Source: Sarocladium kiliense (taxonomy: Eukaryota; Ascomycota; Sordariomycetes; Hypocreales; Sarocladiaceae). Taken from it: DNA of 64,000 nucleotides. The stretch covers positions 1,550,001 through 1,614,000 of the forward strand of contig JAUZTG010000041.1 in assembly GCA_030734395.1 (NCBI GenBank). Direction: 5' to 3'. A model generated the notes under the pieces. It had not been told where the DNA came from and did not search any database. It saw only the letters and a list, made by a program, of their open reading frames with translations. The position numbers were made by a program, and so were the translations under genes. This document shows, piece after piece, positions 12,101-22,899 of this stretch; position 1 is the stretch's first letter, and every line of letters starts with the position of its first letter.

Positions 12101-12718
12101 CTTCGTCGCGAATGTCGTCTTCGGTGACCTCATGCTCGCATCCGATGCATTGAAGAATGCAATTGATGAGATCAGTAAGGGCGACAGCGTTGTCGCTTCT
12201 ATATTTCTCGAGCCAGTCCCTGGCGACGGAGTCAGACGACTCGCCGGAGCCAAAGACCTCAGCTGCAACCTCGCGTTAACTACATTTCCATCATCATCAA
12301 TGCGAAAGCACCTACCAAACAGACCAGTGCCCTTTTCGCCAGCTTCGATGCGCACGGATTTCTTGGGCCTACTAGGCAAGCCCCCCAATTGACCTGCTCG
12401 AGCTGGTTGGGTACCATTGATCTTGGGCTTCTTGATGCTAGACTTCTTCGCGCGACTTGAGGCAGCTGGTTTGCGGGCCTTGGGCGTGGCATCTGGGTCG
12501 TCGCTGTCGCCTGCATCATCACTCATGGCTTCGTCAGAGTCCGGCGCGTCGTCTTCGTGGTCGTCTTCGTCATCGTTCTGGGCGCGTTTGCGCTTGGGGC
12601 CAGCGGTGCTGAGAGTGGCATCGTCGGCGAACTTTTGGGGAGCTTTTACGACGCGTCCTGATCGGCGAGTACGCGCCGCAGCGTCAGCCTCTGGAGAGGC
12701 GCTGCCATTGTCGGACAT
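9165..12718 (-). CDS. scc3: cohesin subunit SCC3 / STAG (Psc3-like)
   Basis: Two exons, 12718-12316 and 12262-9165, split by a 53-nt intron (12263-12315, GTAGGT...GCAG), give 1166 aa. The N-terminal 110 residues are acidic and basic low-complexity sequence. A STAG domain follows at about 235-350 (FRDLLVRFFRSLVHLL, ELIDNIQAWLASMSSAGLRP). The stromalin conservative domain lies at about 355-440 (FVHRYRDIEPKIRAECVEAL, GYLRYLGWMLSDTNAIVRQE). A long HEAT-like alpha-helical body and a highly acidic tail ending DDDDVIGD complete it. SCC3 is the HEAT-repeat subunit that binds Scc1, Pds5 and the loader, and is needed for sister chromatid cohesion. Length fits the family. A 42-nt in-frame stretch at 12012-12053 has intron ends and may or may not be removed (see findings); without it the protein is 1152 aa. 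Confidence 0.92.
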
Positions 12719-13141
12719 GTTGAATCGCAGGCTGAATCGCGTATAAATTCTCTGCTCGGAGCAGGATTATGCGACGGGGAACCACGCCAGGATCGTGGGT
12801 GCGAAAGTGGGAGGACTCACGGGAGAGCGCGTTGATGGTGATGGTAAGTGGGACGTGTGTGTTTGGGAGGGGACCCCATTTAAGCAGCATGCCGCAGGGG
12901 CAGCTCAGGTGGGTGCCGGTTCCTGAAGTGGGCGCCGCTGGGTGGGACCTGGGCGCGCGGGTGCTGGCACGGTTAAAACGCGGGTGATTGGCACTGGCAT
13001 TGCTGGAGATAACGATGCTCTGTAGACAAGTCGAAGCTTCACTAAATCAAAGGTGAGGGAGGACGTATTGCCTCATAACCTGAGCATCTTCCTGCTTCTT
13101 CCAATTAAACGACAGCGTCTTCCAGCCAACATGAGACGAGC
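12719..13141. promoter_or_regulatory. divergent promoter of SCC3 (-) and ureD (+)
   Basis: A 423-bp spacer between divergent start codons. A GC-rich core (about 12870-12985) with CACGTCC-like and GGGCGCC-type sequence is flanked by the two leaders. No ORF of interest is contained here except the short upstream ORF that overlaps the ureD start. Confidence 0.5.
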
Positions 13142-13193
13142 ATGGAATCCCCATTCCCGAAGACATCCTCAGCAGCTGGCGATGGCAAGATAG
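13131..13193 (+). promoter_or_regulatory. upstream ORF overlapping the ureD start
   Basis: The ATG at 13131 opens a 20-codon frame that ends at TAG 13191-13193, 50 nt inside ureD and in a different frame. Its context (CCAACATGA) is at least as good as that of the ureD ATG (GAGCATGG). Translation of ureD would then need leaky scanning or a transcript start within the 11-nt gap. Seen directly; the regulatory role is inference. Confidence 0.5.
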
Positions 13194-14137
13194 TCGCCAA
13201 ACTGCTGCCAGCAGGCGGCACAGGCTTGGAAACCATGCTCTATCAGTACCCGCTGAAGCTCATTTCACCATCCAGCCACAGCGATCAGAAGAGCGTTCTT
13301 GCATTCATTCTCTCCTACGGCGGAGGTCTCGTTGGTGGCGATGCCGTCAACTTGTCTGTCGAGGTCCACCCTGGCGCCAAGCTGAGCCTTGTCACTCAGG
13401 GACACACGAAGATCTTCAAATCACCATCCCCGGACATTATCACCAGTCAGGCCATGAGCGCTCACATCAGCTCTGGTGGTGCTCTCTGTTTACTCCCGGA
13501 CCCAGTGCAACCTTTCGAGCACAGTGTCTACACGCAGACTCAGATCTTTCGACTTGCTAAGGGTGCATCAGTCTGCGTCCTCGACTGGGTTACCCAAGGT
13601 CGCACTGCTCGCGGCGAGAACTGGGATCTGATCAAGTGGACAGGACGCAATGAGGTCTGGGAGGAGCAAACGGGGCCTGATGAGATGCCCAAGAGCCGTC
13701 TGCTCGTCCGAGACAATGTTGTGCTCTCAGGACCGGACAGTGCCGCCCTGGGACGGCACCTGAAGGACACTATGCACAAGCTGGGGATCTTTGGCACCCT
13801 CATACTGAGAGGTGAATGCTATACCAAGCTTGGAGACTTCTTTCTCTCCGAATTCGACGTTCTGCCTCGCATCGGAGAGCGTGACTTCCGATCAGCTGAT
13901 GCGAAGCTGAAAGACGACAGCAGCATGTCAGACCACGACAAATGGCGAGCTAAAAGGAACAAGCAAGAGAAAGCCACCGGTCTGTTGTGGACGGCAGCTC
14001 GTGTCAGAGGCTGTGTAGTGGTCAAATTTGGAGCCAACTCAGTCGAGGCAGGCCGAGAATGGATTGGATCCATGCTTGCTAAGGAGGGAAGCGTCGACTC
14101 GCACTTTGGAAGCGATGCCATGATGTGTCTCCGATGA
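13142..14137 (+). CDS. ureD: urease accessory protein UreD (UreH)
   Basis: A single exon of 331 aa with no intron. Family hallmarks near the N-terminus are LLPAGGTGLETMLYQYPLKL, then SYGGGLVGGDAVNLSVEVHPGA and LVTQGHTKIFKS, and in the middle LPDPVQPFEHSVYTQTQ and VLDWVTQGRTARGE. These match the UreD/UreH fold, which with UreF and UreG delivers nickel to apo-urease in the cytosol. The C-terminal part contains an acidic/basic insert (near 13890-13960) before TAARVRGCVVVKFGA. Length is normal for fungal UreD. The neighbours are unrelated to urease, as expected for dispersed fungal urease genes. A competing ATG lies 11 nt upstream in another frame. Confidence 0.93.
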   Translation: MESPFPKTSSAAGDGKIVAKLLPAGGTGLETMLYQYPLKLISPSSHSDQKSVLAFILSYGGGLVGGDAVNLSVEVHPGAKLSLVTQGHTKIFKSPSPDIITSQAMSAHISSGGALCLLPDPVQPFEHSVYTQTQIFRLAKGASVCVLDWVTQGRTARGENWDLIKWTGRNEVWEEQTGPDEMPKSRLLVRDNVVLSGPDSAALGRHLKDTMHKLGIFGTLILRGECYTKLGDFFLSEFDVLPRIGERDFRSADAKLKDDSSMSDHDKWRAKRNKQEKATGLLWTAARVRGCVVVKFGANSVEAGREWIGSMLAKEGSVDSHFGSDAMMCLR

Positions 14138-14546
14138 TTGTTTGCCCCAAGTTCCGAGGCACACTACGGTAGGTATCATAGGCGTCCTCATGTAATGTTC
14201 ACTTGCCTGTACTCCTATATCGACCCAATTCTCGGCGCGGTCAGCACTGTTAACCTTTTCCACTTCTCATAATATAGAGATAGACGCATAGAGCGAAGGA
14301 ATTGATCTAATCATCTGAATCACGCGGCACCCTTGTCCCAAGACTCCCATTATTACGCGGCTGTAAGTGAGGAAGCTTTTGGTGGGGTGCATGACACAGT
14401 CATCGTCCCCCACCTTTTCTTTTCTCAACCTCCAGACCGAGAACGACCCCGAATTTTTTACTTCAACAGTCCGTCGCGAATGACTTCACCCACCGCGCAT
14501 TACACCTCGTCAATGACACCAGACGACATCCCACAAGCTTGATAAC
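14138..14546. other. intergenic ureD 3' / RPC4 5' region
   Basis: 409 bp between two genes on the same strand. It holds an AT-richer stretch around 14270-14330 (ureD 3' end) and a CT/ACC-rich leader before RPC4. No separate gene was seen. Confidence 0.55.
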
Positions 14547-16225
14547 ATGGTGCGAGGGCGCACGACCGGCCGGGGCAGGGGCAGAGGCGCCTCGGCTGCT
14601 GCAAGCAGTCAACCAGACGCCACAGAGGGCACCACAACAACTTCAACACCAACACCACAGCCAAGCGCAACCACTACGCGGGCAACACCTACACCAGCGC
14701 GAGGCACAACTACCAGAGGAGCCACGTCTGCCAGAGCTACGAGAGGTGCCACCGCTAGGTTTCGGCCGAAGAACGTTCGTAGAGATGAGGCTGAGCGTGA
14801 CGCACTTGCGCGCGAGGAAGAGAAGAAGGCAAATGAAAGAGCGGCTGATGAGCGTCGAGCCAGAGGTCGCTCTAGGCTGCGAAGCAAGCGTAGCCGTGGT
14901 GATGCTATGGGAAGCAGAGGAGGGCGCGTCTTGACAGCTAGCGGACCCTTCTCATCGGGCTTTGCTACGTCAACTAGTGAGTATACATTTTGGGGGGGGG
15001 GCGACCCGGAGAAGAATTCGCATACTGATTCGATTTAGGTTCAAGAAGCGGCGGTGGCGGCTGGGGGGGAGGTGGTGGCGGCGGCGGAGGAGGAGGCTTT
15101 GGAGCTGCCAACAGCGCAATTGGAGGCAGTCGAGCCATCAAGGGATCCAAAGAGTTCAATACGATCGATGGAAACCTCCCACAAGAGGCGCGTATCAATG
15201 CCGACAAGTTGCACAATGCTGCCGCGACACCAGACGACGAATTCGATAGCGATGACGAGGCTATGCGTGCAACACTGAGCAGCCGTGGCGCGACAGTCAT
15301 CCCTATGGGTATCTACCGCAAGGAGCATAAGGAGACTGGTATCGTCGTCGCTACTACAGCAGAGCTGGAAGCGGCGGAAGCCACGGGCGCTGCAGTGACC
15401 GAGGAGGAGAGTCTCTGGGTCGATGGTCAAGGACCGTCAGACATAGAAGCACAACCTCCGGAGGACGGCAACTGGCAAACGGGTCCCGTTGAGGTTAAGA
15501 AGGAGCCTAGCGAGGAAGACGTCATGGACATCGACGTAAAGCCCGAGATCAAGAAGCCCGCTCTTCCTCTCGTCGAGTCCAAACCCGTCAAGGTCCTCCC
15601 CCAAGACCCCGAGGAGAAGATGATCCAGTCAGATCTCAGCCTCCTCGCCTCAGAACTCGGCGCCATCACCGTCTCAGGCGAAAACGAAGAAGCTCCAGCC
15701 GACAAAGACGGCCGTCTCTACCTATTCCAATTCCCTCCCCTCCTCCCACCCCTCAAACCCGTCGCCCCAGAGAACAAGGTCAAACCGGAACCCTCCGATG
15801 ACACAGCCATGGCCGACACCCCCATGGCAGGCGGCGATCCCGTCGACCTCACACAGACACCAGATGGCACCACTCCTGCGCCAGGAATCAGTGATGACGA
15901 GGACCCTGAGGATGAGAACGGCTTCATGTCGAAGCTCCTCTCACAGGGCGGCTTGGTGGGTAAGCTCAACGTTCGGAAATCCGGACGCGTGGAGTTGGAT
16001 TGGGGTGGCCGCGCGTTGGAGATGAGCCCTGCAACGGCGATGGGCTTCCTCACTACGGCGGTCATCGTAGAGGAGAGCGACGAGAAACCAGGGTCAGATG
16101 CAATCGGGGGTGAGAGTGTAGGCATGGGCAAGGTCATGGGGCGGTTCGTCCTGGCGCCTGTGTGGGAAGACGAGGAGGAGTATGACGTTCCTCCTGAAGC
16201 GCTTGAGATCAGCGACCGCTCATGA
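14547..16225 (+). CDS. rpc4: DNA-directed RNA polymerase III subunit RPC4 (RPC53)
   Basis: Two exons, 14547-14976 and 15039-16225, with a 62-nt intron (GTGAGT...TTTAG), give 538 aa. The N-terminus is RG-rich (MVRGRTTGRGRGRG), then a Thr/Pro/Ala tract. ARFRPKNVRRDEAERDALAREEEKK is the conserved RPC4 basic/helical segment. A Gly/Trp run directly after the intron follows. The C-terminal half carries the RPC4 signature: RLYLFQFPPLLPPL near 390, then GKLNVRKSGRVELDWGG and TAVIVEE. RPC53 pairs with RPC37 in the TFIIF-like subcomplex of Pol III and acts in promoter opening, termination and reinitiation. Length is slightly above that of yeast. The acidic linker and the PVEVKKEP-type motif (sumoylation-like) are variable regions. 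Confidence 0.9.
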
Positions 16226-16766
16226 TCTGAAACTCGTGGTCACCGGAGGATCTGGCAGATATTGCCGCAAGGCAATCCCGGCTGGAAATGTTCACACTTT
16301 TTGATACTTGATCTGATTTTGGGTGGTAGAACAGGTCGCGCTATTCGACGGCTTTGGTCCCAAGAAAAGGTGTATACATAGAAATAGGAGCCGCAGAGCC
16401 AGGTCTCGAGGTCTCCGGATAAGCCACCGGCGCTCGTGGCGATGGTACAAAACAAAAGAAAATAACGATACCCTCCATACCAAAAGAGACCGCGGCGTGT
16501 TGTCTTGTTTTCGCCATGCGACCTGATAACGCCATTGAGCACCCCCTTACTGGAGCTTCCGATGGAACACTCCCCTCTTCTGACACGCCCCAGATATCCA
16601 ACAGTTCGTGAGAACATCATGAGCAACAGGGTTTCTACCACTTGTAAGCCCCTTTGCTTTTCTCAAAACAAATCTACATGCAGAAAACAGATTTCCCAAC
16701 CCTTGTAAAGCACTCGCATATCGTATCATTAACGCCACAAAGGACGTAGCCATATCATATTCATCG
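16226..16766. other. convergent 3' intergenic region
   Basis: 541 bp between the RPC4 and rhodopsin-domain gene stops, which point at each other. Overlapping ORFs on both strands are short and unrelated to any family I know. Expected to be the two 3' UTRs. Confidence 0.6.
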
Positions 16767-18251
16767 TCAGCGCCGTGGTGCATCAGACAACCGTAGCCCT
16801 CCGTCTTGGTTTTGCGCTTCGAGTTCATGGATCTGCTCGAACGATCGTGATCCGGGCGAAGCCAAGTCGGCGGTCCAAGTTGGCGATTTCGTGTTCACCT
16901 GTATGGGTAATACTTCGCTGCGGACTTTACCCAACCTCTCATTGTATTCCGGGAGCGTAGGAAGGCTCTTGTTCAATTCGTCAAAGGTAAGGTTCTGGAC
17001 AGAGACGGCTGTCTTTCCTTTCGACGAGATCGTGGTCGTCGGTTCTTTGGTGTCGAGGTCTTGGAGTGTGACATCCTCGAGGGGCACAGAGCCGGCTCTC
17101 GATTTTCTTCTGCGAGAACTCCAGCCGCTGTGGTGGCCATAGGATGAAGGATTGTCGGTGGACTCGAAGCCTCGGATGCGCATGCGACGGAGGAGAGGTC
17201 GAATAGTAGCCATGCTTGCGGCGACGATAGCGATGCCTGGTTCGATGAGTGTCCATACCATGGCATCTGTGCCGGTGACTGTTCACTGTCAATAATGAAT
17301 CCAACCTTCAGTCAGAGATCGCACGTACATAGGATGTCAGTCAAGTCCTCAAGGTCGGAAAGGAACTTTAGTCGGATGAGCGTCGCAACACTCGCGAAGA
17401 TACCGAGCCCCAGGATGACGATCACCGTGGCCTTGGCTTGCTTCGTCATCTTCACCTTCCAAAGCATTGGAATCGGGAGAATAGCCTGTTTTGACCCAGT
17501 CAGTCACTGAGGTATGAGAATAATACACGCCGCTGCGATGGGAACTTACGAAAAGCCAGTCAGACAGAACGCACATGACGCTAAAAGCGTATGCAGCCTG
17601 CACAACCTGATCCGGCGTGACGCAGTGTCCCTTTTCTATCCTGTAATCCCATTGCTTGGCAACAGGATTGCACTGGAAGATATCCCAGAGAAAGGTTACC
17701 ATGCTCCAGAGGACGATGATGACGAGACTGATGCGCAGGATCCAGACGTAAACCTTCTGAGTAGCAAGGCGCAAAAGGAAGAACCCAATGCTGAGCTTGA
17801 TGAGCATCATGTCGAGGACGTAGCTGGCAGTAGCGAGAGCTTGCCACTGCCGTACGCATTAGCAGGCAATCAATGAGTGAATGATGACAAACAGGAGTCG
17901 TACCATGAGCGCTTCGACTTCATCGTCCTTGTTCTCAATAGCTGCGTTGTGCCAGCCCATCCCAGCCATGACACCTCTCAAGATGAAAGCGCATGATGCT
18001 GTGAAGACGAGCTTTGTCACGTACACAAATTAGTACTGCACCGCTCATCATTGGTCAAGGTATTCACTCACTTGTGATGCCAACATAAACCAATCGTCGA
18101 GTTGGAATGACTTCATGAGTACCGCCCGAGTGTACGTTCTCAGAATGACTGATATCCAGCTGAGAGCGAGGAAGACAGCAGCTGTTGCAAGGAGCGAATC
18201 TCCGTTGTACTCGGTCAGATCGAGCTCATCGTCTTGGTCCGACATGTTCAT
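16767..18251 (-). CDS. fungal rhodopsin-domain (PTH11-like, non-CFEM) integral membrane protein
   Basis: Five exons on the minus strand: 18251-18072, 18011-17904, 17846-17550, 17485-17329 and 17278-16767 (417 aa). Introns are 60, 57, 64 and 50 nt, and every phase closes. Exons 1-5 encode seven hydrophobic helices of the fungal rhodopsin domain: LLATAAVFLALSWISVILRTYTR, then the LDDWFMLASQ loop typical of the family, KLSIGFFLLRLA, SLVIIVLWSMVTFLWDIFQC before the conserved Cys/Trp loop, LPIPMLWKVKMTKQAK, and TGTDAMVWTLIEPGIAIVA ending the core. The cytosolic tail (about 120 aa) is Ser/Arg/Lys-rich. Members are abundant in Sordariomycetes; PTH11 itself is a receptor-like protein, but this paralog lacks CFEM and its ligand is unknown. 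Either of two adjacent in-frame ATGs (18251, 18245) may start it. Confidence 0.85.
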
Positions 18252-21200
18252 TCAACGCTCCGCCTTTTTCGGTGTGAGAAAGAACGGACAGTGGTGCTGC
18301 ACAGAGCATGTCCTTCCAGCGGACAGCAAAGAGCTCGGGTACTGCAGAAGGGCAACAATCGGACCACAAGGAGTTGAAGATTTAAGTTCGCAAATGGGGA
18401 AGGGGGATGAAGGGGGGGGGGAGTGAGATGCAGGAGAGTGTGTAAGCCGCCTTACCTCGCCTCGAGCGTTTCAAACGCTAGACGCACAAAATTTCCGTTA
18501 CTGGAAGAAAGAAGAGACTGCGGAAAACGGGAGGGACCAAAAGAGACGCGAAGGGCAGCATGTGTGTCCCAACAAGGCAGATATAAAGAGTCAAAGACGT
18601 GTTCATGGATCCGAGCTCTTCCAAGGGGCTGGAACGAGATCCATGTGGTCTCCAGTGTGCCGGGCATCCAGCTGGGTTGCCACGCGACGATCCGCCGTCT
18701 TGCTTTTGGGTATCGAACAGGCAAAATCCTTGTTCGCCTTGCGGTGGAGTTCCTCCTCCTCCTCTTCCTCCTCTTCATTCGTCCCACCTCTGGTCAATCT
18801 GCTCCATAGCCAAAATGCCTGGATATGAAGCTACAGAGTGTGGCTCATGCAGCCTTGGGAGAGCCACGAATCCCTGCTGCATGGCTCACATACCCAGAAG
18901 GGGGCCTCAGACACACACGAACGCGCCATTGCGCCTGAGCGTGTCGATCCTTTTGTTCAGATACAGACATACCATTTCCGTTTCGCATCTAACCCATGTT
19001 GGTGAGAAGCATGAACAAGACTCCATTGTCATCCCAATGTCATGCCCAGGGTGTTGTCTGTGTAAGCCGGTGACGATCCAGGGTCCATGCATTAGCACAG
19101 GTGTGCTATTGCTCAGGTCTGACAGCCAAGCAGGTCCTCACCAAAAAAGAACGCACACGAAGACGAGACGGAGATCAACAGCAGCTTTCTTTCCGGGAAG
19201 TGGTGTGAGTACCATTTCGCTAGGGTCTTTTGTGGCTACTTGGGTAGCAAGTTGATAGTCTCAAGCCACCACCGGCCCGTGTCCTGTGTGGTGTAAGTCG
19301 CGCGTGTGGCGGGTCCGCAGGCACCTTCATTACTTCTTAGCCGAGAATGAGCAGCCCGACGACGAACTTAGTTGCTCCATAGAAGGATGCAAGGCGATAC
19401 AATTCGGAGACAAGCCCTGCCCTAACAAGGCTCTCAGGAAGCAGCGCAGCCATGGGACCGCGCAAAGGCCTGAAACGAGACGGCACATGCAGGTGGACAC
19501 GCGTGCGAGACGAGAGCAGAGGCACAGTAAGTGATCACGTCCATGCGTCGGAAAATATCGAACAGACGAGAGCAGAAACCCTGCAGATGGAAGCGCAAGT
19601 TCTCGGCCTCGGCCAGGGGTGGTCAGCAATCGCGTAGCCTGAAATGGATGTGCACCAATAGCATCGAGAGCGCATTTGCAGCTAAGACCAGGGGCTGTCG
19701 CAAGGGTATCAGGGATGCGCGGTGTGATGGATGGGTGGCCGCTTTGCTCGCATGCGCACAGACAGCAACAAGAGCTGCGCTGGGCTGAGGAGGGGGGTTA
19801 CAGCCGCCCGCAGTGAGTGGATGAACTGGTCGCTCGGGGCCCCTCACTCGCTTGTGCTTCTGCCGGAAGTGAGCCGATGTACAGTAGATTTGGTCGGAGT
19901 GGAAACAAACGACGACTCAAAAGAATAGTTATCCGCAAGAGGTCTCTCACCAGCGTCCCATGTCTCGACAATTGATGCCATGCTTTAAGTCTTGAACCTA
20001 CCGAGTTATTGGGCGATCAAAGCATGATAGCTTGGCCAGTGATCCAATAGCCCACTGGATACTCCGTACGGAGTACGTACATACGAGTGTTTATTGTGGC
20101 AACTAGGTTGAACCTAGTTGTAGTCGAAGTGCAAGAAGCCGTTACTGTGGTGCGACTCGGATGGGAAGTGTGGCTCAGATCCGTGCCTGGATGTGATGGC
20201 GCGCCAGGTCTCGACGCCATCCACCTCTGAATGCGTAACGCGAAGGACAGTGCTTATTGCTTGTTAGGCTCTATGGGCGTCGGAAGCTGGTCTTGATGCG
20301 TCTTTCGAAGGACCATCGTCACATGGTAACGTGGGACAGGCTATCCGTTTGCCGGTCATCGTATCCGTTTCTGGGTAACTTAGGTTGACCTGCAGGGTTC
20401 GAGACTGCCCAATTGAGGAGAAGGCCTTTGCAGACTGTCTATATTCGTGTCGCAAGCGTAACCTGATCAAACTTTAGCACGATGCAGAGGTGATGATGAG
20501 GAAGACGGTCGGGCTATTACTTCCAGAGGTCCAAAAGTTGGGGCGTCGATCAGGGACGATCACACCCTACGAAGCGGGCACCCGACGACGACGCTTCCTT
20601 GATGCTACACCTCTCTGTCTCTCTCGTCAATTTGGTCAGTTGCTAGCTCTCAATTGCCCATGCTTCACTTACCTCGGTCATTAGTTGATGAGTGTCCTGG
20701 TTCAGGCTGACTGCGAATCGTCTTCCTTATGCAGGCTGCTGAAGAAGCCACGCCTGAAATGCAGGTACAGGCGGCACACGATTGGTACAGGTACCTGGGG
20801 CCACCACCACAGCCCCATATTTAGCAGGCTATCTCACCAACGGAGAGTCGCCCGATTGGCTGCATTAAGCAGAGCTGGCAGTCTCATCTCCTCGCCCAGG
20901 TATCTCTACTACGCAGGCTGAGGACTGGCGTCAATCCCCTGCTGCCGCATGCTTCAGGCTCATCCCGTCGTGAATGGTGCCAACACGAGGATGTGGTGCC
21001 TGGAGTACTAGCATCATCAGCATCGACACTGACAATGACACTGACTGTCCTCCTGAGCGCAAATTAGCTGTCTCCCAAGTGCTAACTCATGCTTGGCCTA
21101 GACGTCAACTCTATTGCCCAGCTGTGTGCAAAGAGTCGTCACTAGCCCTGATTGGTGCCTGAGTCCAGTGTTGCACCAGCGTTAGCCGTTTACCGCGACG

Positions 21201-21780
21201 AACTTTCTACCGCCTCCGCCATCCTCAACCGAGCCCATGGCCAGATAGTGCCATCCCCGCGACAGCATTCACCATCCGTTCGACCTTCCGAAGTTCCGAC
21301 TCATTGCTTGTGCCGATCTGCCTATCCGAAGCTGCGCCTATCAATCGCTCTGCCTACAAGAACGATCAAGATTCCCATTCATCACCGCTTCGACTTTTGC
21401 GTAGTTGTGAGCACTCGGCTGCTTGGCTATTCCGGCTCGTTTCTTTCGTATTCCAAACTCCCGCTAACAAGCTTCTTGGTGCTTCAGAATTTGCCCCGGC
21501 TTAAAGCGTTCTCCAGGTTGGCCATCACCAAACCGTGCTCATCTCCACCCAAAACCGCTTTGCGCGTCACACTTGGCCGGGTCACTGCATCCCGAGCTCT
21601 CGCCCGCGCCCCCTCTCCGACGATCAAAGCAATCAAGACCGGATCGAAGCTTCCTTCACAGTCTGTGCCTAGAACAACTCAGTGCAATCAAAAGCCGTAC
21701 GTCTGATCTTGCAACACACCCATCCCAGTGGCGCGCTAGACCTCGTCTGTCGAGTCCGTCTACTCGACACGGCAGGGATC
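18252..21780. other. gene-poor spacer between divergent rhodopsin-domain and BNA7 genes
   Basis: 3.5 kb without a supportable gene. Features seen: a G9 run near 18411-18420, a CT/CTC microsatellite near 18751-18780, and a perfect 16-bp palindrome at 20060-20075. A long pyrimidine-rich tract (about 21170-21700) is probably the BNA7 leader. The longest ORFs (18599-19255, 21152-21706) open only at GTG/TTG codons and resemble no family. Base composition is not AT-skewed as repeat-induced point mutation would leave. Confidence 0.5.
20060..20075. repeat. perfect 16-bp palindrome TACTCCGTACGGAGTA
   Basis: The two 8-base halves are exact reverse complements with no spacer. The right side continues into a second short GTAC repeat (GTACGTAC). 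I saw no second copy in this window. Such CTCCGTACGGAG palindromes are, to my recollection, recurrent in Pezizomycotina intergenic DNA; that part is memory, not checked. Confidence 0.7.
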
Positions 21781-22815
21781 ATGAAACCCTCCTCTCGTGT
21801 CGCCGATCTGGCCTTCACGCAATGCCAGTATGGTGACCACCACCTTCAGCGTCTGGGTGTCTGGTCGTCAGCAGCCTCGGGGAAGGTCCCGGGTGGCAGC
21901 TCCCAACAGCCCTCAGCTTCTGGTTATTGGATTGTGTGAGTTGTGCCGTGTCTCCTGCAGGGTGTGACTGTGATTTCGGAAACGCCTCGATGTAACCCCG
22001 ATCTCATATCTACCAACCGCGCAAGATGTCACAATGTTTCTAATTCCGTTTCACACCAAAGGTTCATCCATGGTGGCGGCTGGCGAGATCCGCGTAACAC
22101 GTTCGATGACTTCAAGCCCTCTATCGAAGCTGTGCTCAAATCGAGCAACATCGCGGCTTCATCTATCCGCGGCTTCGCCAGCATCGACTACCGACTCTCG
22201 CCTCACCCCAACTTTCCTCAGGATCCTGCCAAGACTCCAAATATCGACCTCAGAATAGCCAGCCATCCAGATCATATCCTTGATGTCCGCGCTGCCCTCG
22301 CTTATCTTGACAAACACTATGGCATGGGTCAAGATTACATCCTCCTTGGCCACTCAGCCGGCGGCACGCTTACGTATCAGCTGCTGATGGGCGAAGTCGC
22401 ATTGGCAGGCCAGCCCACAGTGCCGGCTCCCTTGCCCCGGGTCGCCATTGGCATCTCTGGTATTTACAACCTTCCAGGTCTCGTCGCACGAATGGAGGGT
22501 GTTCATGGCGGCATCTACCGACATTTCATTACCGGTGCATTCAGCAGCGACGAACAGCTATGGAAAGAGGCATCGCCAGTCAATTACCCCGAAAAGTTCA
22601 GCTGGCCTGGCGGCAAAGGCGCCATGCTGGCCTGGTCTCCCGAAGACACATTGATTGACGAGCCGGAGATCGACTGCATGGCCAGCAAGATGAAGAGTGA
22701 TGGTACGCCCGTAACTATCATTAAAGACTTGACCGGCGATCATGAGGTTGTCTGGGAGCAGGGTGACCAAGTGGCACGCCTTGTAGCAGAGGCTCTGGCT
22801 CATTTGGAAAGGTGA
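21781..22815 (+). CDS. bna7: kynurenine formamidase (arylformamidase)
   Basis: Two exons, 21781-21935 and 22062-22815, with a 126-nt intron (GTGAGT...CCAAAG, branch-like TTCTAATT), give 302 aa. Joining them creates GYWIVFIHGGGWRDP, the oxyanion-hole HGGG[AG]W motif of BNA7. The alpha/beta hydrolase core continues with SIDYRLSPHP, LLGHSAGG (nucleophile Ser150), WSPEDTLID (Asp247) and GDHEVVW (His279), a complete triad. The enzyme hydrolyses N-formyl-kynurenine to kynurenine in tryptophan degradation and de novo NAD synthesis (EC 3.5.1.9), in the cytosol. The first 50 residues are weakly conserved; 21781 is the only in-frame ATG before the intron. The gene sits tail-to-tail with the MFS carrier, 84 bp apart. 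Confidence 0.88.
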
Positions 22816-22899
22816 AGGCATCTTGAAAAGTCCGGCAACCTTGGTTATTCATGCGACACTGATATGACATATCTCTGTCACGCTATGCACACTATCATG

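Noticed and set aside
18599..19255. 218-codon plus-strand open frame in the gene-poor spacer
   Set aside because: It opens at GTG, not ATG. Composition is Ser/Pro/Cys-mixed with no domain, and poly-Pro comes from a CTC microsatellite.
20395..20415. GGGTTCGAGAC, resembling a tRNA T-loop/B box
   Set aside because: The flanking bases do not form a five-pair T-stem, and no A box, anticodon arm or acceptor stem could be folded.
21152..21706. 184-codon plus-strand frame upstream of BNA7
   Set aside because: It opens at TTG and lies in a pyrimidine-rich stretch that is better explained as the BNA7 leader.
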